Source: Avichristensenella sp031550455 | GTDB lineage: Bacteria > Bacillota > Clostridia > Christensenellales > Aristaeellaceae | Assembly: GCA_031550455.1 (NCBI GenBank) | Contig: JAVBOQ010000254.1 | Location: 1 to 15,280, forward strand | Direction of reading: 5' to 3' | Length of the DNA stretch: 15,280 bases | In this document: one piece after another, positions 1 through 7,886 of the stretch | Layout of the letters: every line of letters begins with the position of its first letter | Numbering within the stretch: the stretch's first letter is position 1 | Translations under genes and position numbers: made by a program | Notes under the pieces: generated by a model | Told to the model about the DNA's origin: nothing | Database searches by the model: none | The model's input: the letters and a program-made list of their open reading frames with translations, nothing else

Positions 1-836
1 CGCAGCACGTCTTGTTCGAGATCCATGTCGCTTTTGATCAAAAGATAGGGGAGGGCGCGGCTGTGGCAAAAGCGGCGCTGCTCTTCAAGAAAAGCGTCCA
101 GCGTACGCCGGTAGGCGCGCAGCGCGTCGGGCGAGATATGCACGTCAAGCGGCGGCTCTCCTTCCGCGTCGATCAACTGCACCGCGCCGGTCATCTCCGG
201 CGACAGCTCTTCCGGCGACAACACGTGCAGCACGGACACCTCCTGCTTTCGGAACAGCAGCGACGATGCGCCGCGCGTCCAGCCCGCATCGGTTAACAGG
301 TCGCTGATCAGCACGCAGACGCCGCGCCCCGCGCCGACCGGCACGCGCGTTAACGCCTTGTCAAGCCGCGTCTGACCCGCCGGGACGATGGATTCGAGGT
401 ACGCCTCGACCTCCGGGAACGCCTGTCGCGACGCGAACACGCGGCTTTGCCGCACCTGCTCGCCCTGCAAGACCGACACCGCCACGCGGTCGTACCGCGC
501 GAGCGCGAGATAGGAGAGCACCGCCGCGAGGCGCTGGGCGAGTGCCCATTTGTCCGGCTCGCCAAAGCGCATCGACGCGCTCGCGTCGAGCAGGACGCGC
601 AGCGTCGTCTCCTGCTCGTCAAGGAACAGTTTCAAAAACAGCCTGTCAAACCGCGCGAACGCGTTCCAGTCGACGCGGCGCAGGTCGTCGCCCTCCGCAT
701 AGGCGCGGAAGTCGGAAAACTCGACCGAGCTGCCGGTCGCGCGGGAGCGGCGCATGCCGCCCATGCCGCCGCGCGCGTGCTCCCGCATCGCGAGCGAAAA
801 CGCGTCGAGCTTTCGGATGGTTTGTTCGTCGAGCAT
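1..836 (-). CDS. DUF58 domain protein, 3' end missing (runs off window)
   Basis: The reading frame is open from an ATG at 836 to the window edge (about 278 codons) with no stop, so the C-terminus is missing. DUF58 proteins accompany MoxR ATPases and carry a von Willebrand A-like fold; their molecular role is poorly known. Seen here: an N-terminal segment with the family hallmark RRVDWNAFAR near residues 53-62, then LFLDEQETTLRVLLDASASM near 70-89. In that stretch DASAS matches the DxSxS metal-site (MIDAS-like) motif. No signal peptide or membrane segment is seen, so it is probably cytoplasmic. The start lies 11 nt after the moxR stop, with a weak GGGG ribosome binding site, suggesting translational coupling. 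It is the last visible gene of the 7806-1 operon and probably works with the MoxR ATPase. Confidence 0.9.
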   Translation of the reverse strand, partial: MLDEQTIRKLDAFSLAMREHARGGMGGMRRSRATGSSVEFSDFRAYAEGDDLRRVDWNAFARFDRLFLKLFLDEQETTLRVLLDASASMRFGEPDKWALAQRLAAVLSYLALARYDRVAVSVLQGEQVRQSRVFASRQAFPEVEAYLESIVPAGQTRLDKALTRVPVGAGRGVCVLISDLLTDAGWTRGASSLLFRKQEVSVLHVLSPEELSPEMTGAVQLIDAEGEPPLDVHISPDALRAYRRTLDAFLEEQRRFCHSRALPYLLIKSDMDLEQDVL

Positions 837-847
837 GGCTTGCCCCG

Positions 848-1843
848 TCACTTCGCAGGCAGCGCTTCGAGCACCGCCGCGATCAGCCTGTCGCTCGTCA
901 TACCGCCCGCGAGGCCCTCAAAGCTCAGCGCGACGCGGTGGCGCAGCACCGACGGCGCGGTTTTTCGGATGTCGTCGAACGACACGTTGTACCGGCCGTC
1001 CATCAGCGCGCGGACGCGCGACACGGCGATCAGCGCCTGGCCCGCGCGCGGGCTCGCGCCGAACCGTGCGTTTTCGCGCGTGACGGAGGGCGAATCGGAA
1101 AGCTCCGGGTGCGTCGCCAGCACGAGGCGCAACGCGTAGTCCTGCACCGGGCGGGCCACGGGCACCTGCCTTGCGATCTCGCGCATTTTGAGGATATCGG
1201 CACCGGACGCGACGGTTTCCGCGGGCGCTTCGTCCCGCGTCACCGTCAGGTCGACGATGCCGTGCAGTTCCTCAAGCGTCGGGAACGACACGAGCAGCTT
1301 TAACAGGAACCGGTCAAGCTGCGCCTCGGGCAGCGGATATGTGCCCTCCTGCTCGATCGGGTTCTGCGTCGCCAGCACAAAGTACGGCTCCGGCAGCGCC
1401 CGCGTCACGCCGCCGACGGTGACAGTGTGCTCCTGCATCGCCTCCAGCAGCGCGGACTGCGTTTTCGGCGTCGCGCGGTTGATCTCGTCGGCCAGCACGA
1501 TCGACGCGAACACGGGCCCGGGCTGAAAAGAGAACGCGCTCGCGCCGTCCTTTTGCACGATGATGTTCGTGCCGGTGACGTCCGCGGGCATCAGGTCGGG
1601 CGTGAACTGTATACGCGCGAACGGCAGGTCGAGCACATGGCTCATCGTCCGCACGAGCCGCGTCTTGCCAAGGCCCGGCACGCCTTCGAGCAGCACGTTG
1701 CCGCCCGCGACCATCGCCATCAAAAGCTCCGCGACCGTTTCCTTCTGGCCGACGATTTCCCGGCCAATCTGCGCCTGAATGGCGCGCATCAATTCCGCGA
1801 AATGAAGAATCTCCCGCTCGTTCGCGGTCGTCGTTTCGTTCAT
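848..1843 (-). CDS. MoxR-family AAA+ ATPase
   Basis: A 331-aa MoxR AAA+ ATPase, full length for the family. MoxR proteins act as chaperone-like ATPases that mature or activate partner complexes, usually with an adjacent DUF58/VWA protein. Visible motifs: Walker A GVPGLGKT (54-61), Walker B IVLADE (115-120) followed by INRATPKTQSALLEAMQE, sensor 1 ATQNP (158-162) and the conserved EGTYPLPEAQLDRFL (166-180). The C-terminal lid includes SPRAGQAL and the VLRHR segment typical of MoxR. The ATG at 1843 has a strong GGGAGG ribosome binding site. It lies 28 nt downstream of the coiled-coil membrane protein and 11 nt upstream of the DUF58 gene. The substrate is unknown; the neighbours suggest an envelope or export function. 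Family assignment is very secure. Confidence 0.96.
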   Translation of the reverse strand: MNETTTANEREILHFAELMRAIQAQIGREIVGQKETVAELLMAMVAGGNVLLEGVPGLGKTRLVRTMSHVLDLPFARIQFTPDLMPADVTGTNIIVQKDGASAFSFQPGPVFASIVLADEINRATPKTQSALLEAMQEHTVTVGGVTRALPEPYFVLATQNPIEQEGTYPLPEAQLDRFLLKLLVSFPTLEELHGIVDLTVTRDEAPAETVASGADILKMREIARQVPVARPVQDYALRLVLATHPELSDSPSVTRENARFGASPRAGQALIAVSRVRALMDGRYNVSFDDIRKTAPSVLRHRVALSFEGLAGGMTSDRLIAAVLEALPAK

Positions 1844-1859
1844 GGGTTCCTCCCGTACT

Positions 1860-1865
1860 ATTATA
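1860..1865 (-). promoter_or_regulatory. Possible internal -10 box before moxR
   Basis: A perfect TATAAT on the minus strand lies in the 28-nt gap before moxR, inside an AT-rich patch in otherwise very GC-rich DNA. No good -35 sits at 16-18 nt; the nearest TTGATG is about 20 nt away. A transcript starting here would carry a leader of only about 10-15 nt, beginning almost at the ribosome binding site. It may be a weak internal promoter for moxR and DUF58, or chance. Confidence 0.25.
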
Positions 1866-1871
1866 TAGTTA

Positions 1872-3332
1872 TCATTGAATCAGTTCATCAAAGTACCGCG
1901 CGACCAGCGCGGCGATCGTCTCGGGCAGCGCCTGTCGCCGCACCGCCTGCGCGGCTGCCTCCCGATATTCGCCGATGACCTGGCCGTACGGCACGGCGCC
2001 GGACAGCTCGCCCTGTCCCGGGCCGAGCGACATCTGCTGGGATTCACCCTCGCCCTTCTGCCCCTCGACAAACGACGGATCCGCGTCGCCGCCGAGGCGC
2101 GTCGGGTCATAGATGCGCTCGTAGTCGCCGACGCGCATCTCGGCCGGGCCGGTTCCCGCGTTTCCTTTCGTGGTCAGGCCGTCCTTGTAACCCGCGTCAA
2201 GCTGCGTCGTGCCGCGGCCCGCGCCGCCGCCCGCGCCCTGGCCCGGCGACTGGCTGACGCCGCTTCCGCCGCCGGTTCCGGATCTCGCCGCGCCGCTGCG
2301 CGCCATTTTCATCAGCGCGTTCAGGTTCGCGCCGGTCGCGCCGGCGCTGTGGCACGCGCCGGCCAGCGCCTGGGCCGCCTGCGCGGCGTGCCCCGCGCGG
2401 GCCGCGGCCGCGCTCTCGGTTAACGCCTTTTTCGCGTCGCCCTCGGACAGCGCGCCGGCGGCTGCCTCGACCTGTTCCGCGAAAGACGCCGCGCCTTCCG
2501 CGCTTTCGAGCATCTTCGCGACCTCGGAGAGCGCGCTTTCGAGCGCTTCCGCGCCGCCGCCCTCCATCGCGTCCGAAAGCCCCTTAAGGCCCGGCTGCGA
2601 CGACAGCGCGTTCGCGGTTTCCGACGTGAGACGCCGTTCGATGTCCTCCCTGAGCCGCTCTAAGTCCTTTTGCTTGTCGTCGAGCGACGAAAGCGCCTCG
2701 CGCTTGTCTCCGGCCTCCCGAAGCGCGCGGGTCATCTCGTCGGTCAGCTTGCGCAGCTCGCGCAGTTCTTCCGGTGTCAGCGCTTTTTGCGCAAGCTGCG
2801 CGGCGGCCTTTTCGATCTCGTCCGCCTGCGCGCGCAGATCCTGCCGCTCGCGTTCGCGGGCGCGGAGTACGTCATGCTGCGGGTTGGGCACGATCAGCAG
2901 CACCCCCGCGACGAGCGTCAGCGCAAGCGCCACGGCCAGGGCGCGTACGTTCGGCCGAAACGGCATCGCCTGTTTCACGGGCAACACGGCCAGCGCGGTC
3001 TCCGCGTCCGCACGCTGCAGGCGGTGCATCGCGCTGTCCGCCCCGGCGAACAAAAGCGCCGTGCGGACGCGTTCCTTCAGGCCGCACGCGTCCGCGCGCC
3101 GGGCCGCCTGGGCCACGGGCACGGGCCAGATCAGCCCAAAAACCGCGCCGAGCAGCGGGCAGCCGAAAAACAGCGCGGCAAGCGGCAGATGGATTGCCTC
3201 GACCGGCGTGATGAACGACGCGGCGGTCAGCGCCATGCAAAGGGCAGCGCCTGCCGCCAGCCCGAACACGGCGCACGCGCCGCATCGCAGCGCGCGGATG
3301 CGCATGCGCACCTTTGACAGTGACTTTTTCAT
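1872..3332 (-). CDS. Membrane-anchored coiled-coil protein of the MoxR/DUF58/ABC locus
   Basis: A 486-aa protein whose function I do not recognise. In order it shows: two hydrophobic helices (about 19-41 and 48-72), a soluble stretch, a third helix (about 130-148), a long charged coiled coil (about 155-235), an Ala-rich helical region (about 255-340), a Gly/Ser-rich linker (about 345-375), and a conserved-looking tail with YDPTRLGGDADPSFVEG (408-424) and PYGQVIGEYREAA (448-460). From memory, similar tails occur in clostridial proteins at MoxR/DUF58 loci. The ATG at 3332 is preferred because it overlaps the permease stop as ATGA, as at other junctions of this operon. An upstream start at 3371 would overlap the permease by more than 40 nt. 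The order of helices suggests a scaffold anchored in the membrane with a long cytoplasmic or extracytoplasmic arm. Confidence 0.85.
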   Translation of the reverse strand: MKKSLSKVRMRIRALRCGACAVFGLAAGAALCMALTAASFITPVEAIHLPLAALFFGCPLLGAVFGLIWPVPVAQAARRADACGLKERVRTALLFAGADSAMHRLQRADAETALAVLPVKQAMPFRPNVRALAVALALTLVAGVLLIVPNPQHDVLRARERERQDLRAQADEIEKAAAQLAQKALTPEELRELRKLTDEMTRALREAGDKREALSSLDDKQKDLERLREDIERRLTSETANALSSQPGLKGLSDAMEGGGAEALESALSEVAKMLESAEGAASFAEQVEAAAGALSEGDAKKALTESAAAARAGHAAQAAQALAGACHSAGATGANLNALMKMARSGAARSGTGGGSGVSQSPGQGAGGGAGRGTTQLDAGYKDGLTTKGNAGTGPAEMRVGDYERIYDPTRLGGDADPSFVEGQKGEGESQQMSLGPGQGELSGAVPYGQVIGEYREAAAQAVRRQALPETIAALVARYFDELIQ

Positions 3333-4249
3333 CCTTTTCTCTTTCCGAACCGCTTCGACGGCTTGACGCACAGCGCGGCGACAAAGGTCAACACCAGCGA
3401 GATACCGGCGAGCACGCCCATGTTGATCAAGGCCAGCGAACCGGTCGCCTTGAACGTGTCATACAGGTAGCTGCCCCGGTAATTCAAAAAGCTGCCGAGC
3501 GTCCGTTGCAGGATGTTGGTCTGCGCGACCAGCGTCGAAAAAAGGCCGACCGCCGGGTTGATCAGCAGCAGTTTCGGGATTCTCCACATGACAGCCGACA
3601 TTCCGGCCGTCTGCGCGGTCTGCCCGGAGGAGAGCATCGCGCCGATCTCGGTGAGCTGCTGTTCCTGAAAGAGCAGCGGGATGATGACCGTGACGATGCC
3701 CAGCGCGAAGATCGCCAGATACGCCATGACAGTGGCGGTCACGGTCCGCTTGAAAACCGCCGAGCAGACAATGCCCACCGTGCAGCAAGCGAAGGCGGTG
3801 ACAATCAGGAACGCCAGCATGAACAGCGCGTCGAAGAAGTTGATGCCGCCGAAGAACATCGTCACCGCCATCATCGGCAGCGACGTCGCGATCATCAGCG
3901 CCAGGAAGCAGACGTTTGAAAACAGTTTGCCCAGCACGATGGAAAGCGAGCCGACGCGCGTGCAGAGCAGAAGGTCGAGCGTTTGTCGCTCGCGCTCGCC
4001 CGCGATCGAGCCCGCCGTCAGCGCGGGCGCGACCAGCACGATCAGCGCGAACTGCATCACGACGATGTAGGCGTAGGATTCGATGCCCGCGCGCAGGTTG
4101 CCCAGCGAGACGGCGGGCTTCGTCAGCGTGATCAGCGCGGCGGAGGACACCAGCAGCAGGAACGCCACATACAGCGTGATCAGAAGCGGCGCGCGGTAGG
4201 AACGCATCCTGCGCTTCATCGACTGGCTCAAAATGGGGTTTCCCGTCAT
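3329..4249 (-). CDS. ABC-2 type transporter permease
   Basis: A 306-aa integral membrane protein with about six hydrophobic helices: an N-terminal helix near residues 22-42, a second near 60-82, a cluster of three or four in the middle, and one at the C-terminus. The segment AGSIAGERERQTLDLLLCTR, between helices two and three, matches the ERExxTLdlLL loop of ABC-2 permeases, which contacts the ATPase. It is the membrane half of the exporter whose ATPase is the preceding gene. The ATG at 4249 has a strong GGAGGTGA ribosome binding site and overlaps the ATPase stop by 4 nt. The frame stays open far upstream to 4858, but that part is an antisense-like shadow of the ATPase gene. The transported substrate cannot be told from the sequence. 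Confidence 0.92.
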   Translation of the reverse strand: MTGNPILSQSMKRRMRSYRAPLLITLYVAFLLLVSSAALITLTKPAVSLGNLRAGIESYAYIVVMQFALIVLVAPALTAGSIAGERERQTLDLLLCTRVGSLSIVLGKLFSNVCFLALMIATSLPMMAVTMFFGGINFFDALFMLAFLIVTAFACCTVGIVCSAVFKRTVTATVMAYLAIFALGIVTVIIPLLFQEQQLTEIGAMLSSGQTAQTAGMSAVMWRIPKLLLINPAVGLFSTLVAQTNILQRTLGSFLNYRGSYLYDTFKATGSLALINMGVLAGISLVLTFVAALCVKPSKRFGKRKG

Positions 4250-5157
4250 TGTTGCGTCACCTCCATGAAAACGGTTTCCAGGTTGACCGGCGGCCTGTGG
4301 AAGTCCGACACGCGGACGCCCGCGCCGACGAGCCGCGCGAGCAGCGCGGACGCTTCCCCGGCAAAGTCGAGGCTCAGCACGCCTTCGGCGTCCATCTCCA
4401 GCCGGCTCACGCCGCTCGTCTCGCGGAGCAAGCGCACGGCCTCGTCCGTCTCGCCCGCGACGCGGATGAACAGCATCGACTCGCCGCGCATCCGCTTGGA
4501 AAGCGCGTCGATGTCGCCTGAAAAGATCGTGTTGCCGCGGTCCAGGATGCTCAGCGAGTCGCAAAGCTCCGAAAGCTCCGGCAGGATGTGGGACGAGATC
4601 AGGACGGTCTTGCCCATGTCGCGCAGCGTGCGCAGGATGCCTTTCATTTCGGCGCGCGCGCGCGGGTCCATGCCGGACGCGGGTTCGTCGAGGATAATCA
4701 GCGCCGGGTCGTGGATCATGCTCCGCGCGAGGCAGAGCCGCTGCTTCATGCCGCGCGACAGCGTGTCGACATACGCGTTCCGCTTCTCGGTCAGCATCAC
4801 GATGTCCAGCAGTTGATCCGCCATCTTCGCGCGGTCTTTGAGCGGTATGCCGTAGCAACTGCCGTAAAAATCAAGGTACTCGGACACCTTCAGCCCGTCG
4901 TACACGCCGAAAAAGTCCGGCATATAGCCGACCTTGCGGCGCACCTGCCGGGGATTCTCGCGGACGTTGACGCCGTCGATCCAGGCGTCGCCGCTGGTCG
5001 CCGGCATCAGCGTCGCCAGGATGCGCATCGTCGTCGTCTTGCCCGCGCCGTTCGGGCCGACGAACCCGTGCAGCTTGCCCTTGTCAATCTCGATGCAAAG
5101 GCCGTCCAGCGCGGTGAACGATCCGTATTGCTTCGTCAGGTTTTCCGTTTTCAGCAT
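4246..5157 (-). CDS. ABC-2 type transporter ATP-binding protein
   Basis: A 303-aa ABC ATPase that powers the adjacent permease. Visible motifs: Walker A GPNGAGKTT (34-42), Q-loop replaced by the GYMPDFFGVYDGLKV segment (78-91), signature LSRGMKQR (133-140), Walker B LIILDEP (153-159), D-loop SGMDP and switch histidine H190 in ISSHIL. LSRGM in place of LSGGQ is common in ABC-2 and antibiotic- or lipid-exporter subfamilies. The last 90 residues form the small C-terminal domain usual for ABC-2 ATPases. Its ATG follows directly on the TAA of the large membrane protein (no gap) and its stop overlaps the permease start, so the three genes are surely co-expressed. Confidence 0.96.
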   Translation of the reverse strand: MLKTENLTKQYGSFTALDGLCIEIDKGKLHGFVGPNGAGKTTTMRILATLMPATSGDAWIDGVNVRENPRQVRRKVGYMPDFFGVYDGLKVSEYLDFYGSCYGIPLKDRAKMADQLLDIVMLTEKRNAYVDTLSRGMKQRLCLARSMIHDPALIILDEPASGMDPRARAEMKGILRTLRDMGKTVLISSHILPELSELCDSLSILDRGNTIFSGDIDALSKRMRGESMLFIRVAGETDEAVRLLRETSGVSRLEMDAEGVLSLDFAGEASALLARLVGAGVRVSDFHRPPVNLETVFMEVTQQ

Positions 5158-7806
5158 TTATTTCACCGTGCCTTTCAGGGCGATCGACGGGACGTTGACG
5201 CCGTCGTAGCGGTTGCCGGCCGCGTTCGGCTCAAACCGCGCGTAAATGGAACCGTCGAGGTCGATGTAGGGCCGCCAGCCTTCGCCGTCCATCGAAACGG
5301 TCGCGAACGTCTGCCCGTCCCACGCCTGCGTTTCGTGGTTGTACAGCGACAGCGCCGGCGGGTTGTCGTACACCTGGGTCGAGAACGTCATCCGCTCGAT
5401 GGTAAACGTGTCGTGCTTGGGCAGCAAAAACCGCAGCGCGAGACCGCCGCCGATCTGCAGATAGTTGTCCCGGCTCGTGTATTGGTTGCCGTTTTGCCCC
5501 CGGATATCCTCTTCGTTCGGCAGGCGCGGCTTTTCTTCCCCGCCCATATCGACGACGACTTCGGCCGGGATCAGGCCGGGGTGGAAGAACACTTCGCCGG
5601 TCGGCCCGAACGGCTCGAAGGTCAGCTTCGCGCCGAGAACTGCGGTGTGCGCGGTGCGCGACACCAGCGCGTCGTCGAGCATCACGCTGACACGGCCGAT
5701 CCTGTCGTTAAACGCGAAGCAATAGTACGAGGCGGCTTGGCCGTACATCGGCATCACGTCCTGGAAAAGCTGAATCTGCGCCTCTTTCTGGGACGCCACC
5801 TGGTTGACGACGCTGTAATCGTTGGAGTTGCCGTACAGCGCGGCGCGCACGAAGCTGCCGATCATGTCGCCGTACGAAAGCATCTGGCCTGTCGCCGCGT
5901 CCACGTCCAGCGACGCGTACAGAACGTTCGGCTGGAAAGTGAATTCCGGGTCGTTGGTGTCAATTGCCTCGCCGGTGTCCTTGAGGACAAACGACGCGGT
6001 CTGCCCGGGCAGGACGTCGCCCGGCAGCGCGAAACCGAACTGCGTCAGCACGACGGCGCCGGTCAGCAGCGTATCGCCCCGGTTGACGACCTCGCCGTGT
6101 ACGCCGTCCGCCTCCATCCAGATGCGGCCCGTGATGCCGCCGACCGGCTCCGCCACCTGATCCACCTTGAGCATTTTCGCGTCCCAGGCGGCGTCGCTGA
6201 CGAACCCGACCTTCGGGCGCGTCTCGAGCCGGTAGCGCTGCCGGAGGTCCAGCGCATGGTACAGCGTGTTCACACCGTCGTCGCCGTAGTAGGAGTCGGA
6301 CAGCACCAGCGGCATGTGCTTCTGGTCCGTGGTGAGCATGTGCTCGCCGTTGTCCGGCGTCGCGATGCCGATGAATGTCGTCACCTGCGGGCCTTCGGAA
6401 TCGATGTACACGCGCGAGGCGGTCAGCGCCACAGGCTTGTTCATCTCGGACGAGCGGCTCAGCACGAACAGCAGCAGCGCGAACGTCAGCGCGCAAAGCG
6501 GCGCCGCGATCCAGAGAAATTCGCGGCGGTCAAACCGCTTCAGCAGCACATAGCCGCCGAACCCGACGAGGATGAGAAAGATCACGAGCAGCAGGATCAC
6601 CAGGAACCCGCTTTCGGTGTTCGGCACGCGAAGCGCGCTGACCAGATTCTGCACCTGATAATAGTCGTTGCTGTACCCGGCGCTTTCGGCCCGGTTGATC
6701 GTCGTCTGGTACAGCGTGGACGCGGCCGTCCGCAGCAGGCGCGGCCAGAGCGCGCCCATGGACACCCAGCCCGCCATCGGCTTCGCGCCCATATCAAAGG
6801 CCGCGGAGAGGATCATGCCCTCGCCGACCGCGCGCATGGAGATCAGGCCCTGTTCGCCGTCCGACACCAGCGCGGCGGAGGCCGGCATTTCGCTGAGCCA
6901 TACGTTTTCGCCGAGCGGCTGGTGCGCGATGGCGACGTACCCGGACAAGGCGGCGGTTATGTCCTCGGATTCCGAGGGTTTTCCGCCCGACAGGCCCATC
7001 CATTCCGCGAAGAACGGATACCCGTCCGCGGCCTTCGCGCCGCCCGACACGAACACGACGCCGCCCGCCCGGATCCAGTCGGTCAGCGCGTCCTGCTGCG
7101 CCTCCGTCATCGTCCGCATGTCGGCCCCGTCGACCACCAGCATCGAAAACGCCCGCATCAGGTCGGACGTGTCGGGGAATGTCTCCGGTGTCAGCGGAAC
7201 GGTCAGCCAGACCTCGCCGCGCATCGTATCGACGCTGTTCGCCGTTTGGTTCATGTAGGCGAGCGCCTCAGGCGTATCGGACAGCACGCCGATCAGCAGC
7301 GTCTCGGGCGCGACCATCTTTTTCGGCGCGATCCGCGTTTCGGCGACTATCTCGCCGTTTCTTGTCAGTTCAAACGCGTACGTGTCCTGCTTGGTCATTG
7401 GCTTCACCGGCATCGGCACGCGCTTGGTCGCGCCGCGCGCCAGCGTCAGCGGCACCTCGTAGCGGTCGTATGCTGTTTTTGACAGGAACAGGTTCACGCA
7501 AAGCAGCCCGTCAAAGTCCGGGCCGTTGTTCGTCACGGTGACGAACGCCGGAAGCCAGCGGTTCATGATGACCAGGCCGTCGTATCCGAGCTCCGCATCG
7601 AACGAGAAGTCGGCGTTTTCCACCGGGGCGGCGGTCGGTTGCGCCGCCGCGCCATCGTCGGCGGCGCCGATGATGACGCCGACGCTCGCGCTGGAGCTCG
7701 AGATCACGGGCTTGGCGACCGTCGCGCCGGCAGACACGGAAAAACAGAGAATTAGAAGAATGACCACCGGAAAAACAGCGCTTTTGCGCAAAAAAAAGCC
7801 CCCCAT
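5158..7806 (-). CDS. Large membrane-anchored protein with GATase-like region, ABC-transporter associated
   Basis: An 882-aa protein with no enzyme family I can name securely. It begins with a signal peptide or anchor (about 1-28). An extracytoplasmic beta-rich domain follows (about 65-160, including LPAFVTVTNNGPDFDG). Next is a glutamine-amidotransferase-like region (about 165-345), where MLVVDGADMRTMTEAQQDALTDWIRAGGVVFVSGG (222-256) is typical of DUF4350/GATase-like proteins; no catalytic Cys is apparent there. Two membrane helices come next (about 399-423 and 430-450), joined by a short basic loop, then a roughly 430-residue C-terminal extracytoplasmic domain. It heads the ABC/MoxR/DUF58 operon and touches the ATPase gene, so it is probably an accessory part of that exporter. 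The ATG at 7806, with GGAAAG about 11 nt upstream, lies inside a terminator hairpin. A TTG at codon 6 (giving an MRKSAVF start) is an alternative. Confidence 0.85.
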   Translation of the reverse strand: MGGFFLRKSAVFPVVILLILCFSVSAGATVAKPVISSSSASVGVIIGAADDGAAAQPTAAPVENADFSFDAELGYDGLVIMNRWLPAFVTVTNNGPDFDGLLCVNLFLSKTAYDRYEVPLTLARGATKRVPMPVKPMTKQDTYAFELTRNGEIVAETRIAPKKMVAPETLLIGVLSDTPEALAYMNQTANSVDTMRGEVWLTVPLTPETFPDTSDLMRAFSMLVVDGADMRTMTEAQQDALTDWIRAGGVVFVSGGAKAADGYPFFAEWMGLSGGKPSESEDITAALSGYVAIAHQPLGENVWLSEMPASAALVSDGEQGLISMRAVGEGMILSAAFDMGAKPMAGWVSMGALWPRLLRTAASTLYQTTINRAESAGYSNDYYQVQNLVSALRVPNTESGFLVILLLVIFLILVGFGGYVLLKRFDRREFLWIAAPLCALTFALLLFVLSRSSEMNKPVALTASRVYIDSEGPQVTTFIGIATPDNGEHMLTTDQKHMPLVLSDSYYGDDGVNTLYHALDLRQRYRLETRPKVGFVSDAAWDAKMLKVDQVAEPVGGITGRIWMEADGVHGEVVNRGDTLLTGAVVLTQFGFALPGDVLPGQTASFVLKDTGEAIDTNDPEFTFQPNVLYASLDVDAATGQMLSYGDMIGSFVRAALYGNSNDYSVVNQVASQKEAQIQLFQDVMPMYGQAASYYCFAFNDRIGRVSVMLDDALVSRTAHTAVLGAKLTFEPFGPTGEVFFHPGLIPAEVVVDMGGEEKPRLPNEEDIRGQNGNQYTSRDNYLQIGGGLALRFLLPKHDTFTIERMTFSTQVYDNPPALSLYNHETQAWDGQTFATVSMDGEGWRPYIDLDGSIYARFEPNAAGNRYDGVNVPSIALKGTVK

Positions 7807-7846
7807 CCGTTATGTCTTTCCAGTAGACGTTTGGGGCGGGCTTTTT
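7790..7846. terminator. Intrinsic terminator after nadE, overlapping the next start codon
   Basis: On the plus strand eight A, then GCCCCCC (7798-7804), pair with GGGGCGGGC and five T (7833-7846). The stem is about 12 bp with one bulged base, and CGT/ACG can extend it inward. It has U-tracts on both strands, so it can act in either direction. It lies about 40 nt after the nadE stop, as expected for that operon. The ATG of the large membrane protein (7804-7806) is at the base of the loop, with codons 2-5 in the 3' arm. Confidence 0.75.
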
Positions 7847-7886
7847 GTTCACATGCCTGGAAAATATTGGATGTGAATCCTATTTT

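Noticed and set aside
3333..3371. Longer start for the coiled-coil membrane protein
   Set aside because: Would overlap the permease by over 40 nt; the ATG at 3332 forms the typical ATGA junction.
4250..4858. Upstream extension of the permease frame
   Set aside because: Overlaps the ATPase gene fully and is Arg-rich; the ATG at 4249 has a strong ribosome binding site and the usual 4-nt overlap.
4588..7482. 964-codon open frame on the plus strand
   Set aside because: It is antisense to the ABC ATPase and the large membrane protein, is rich in Arg, His, Val and Ala as expected from GC-rich antisense DNA, and shows no domain or ribosome binding site.
7847..7886. Separate promoter for the exporter operon after nadE
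   Set aside because: No convincing -35/-10 pair at 16-18 nt spacing was found in the short gap.
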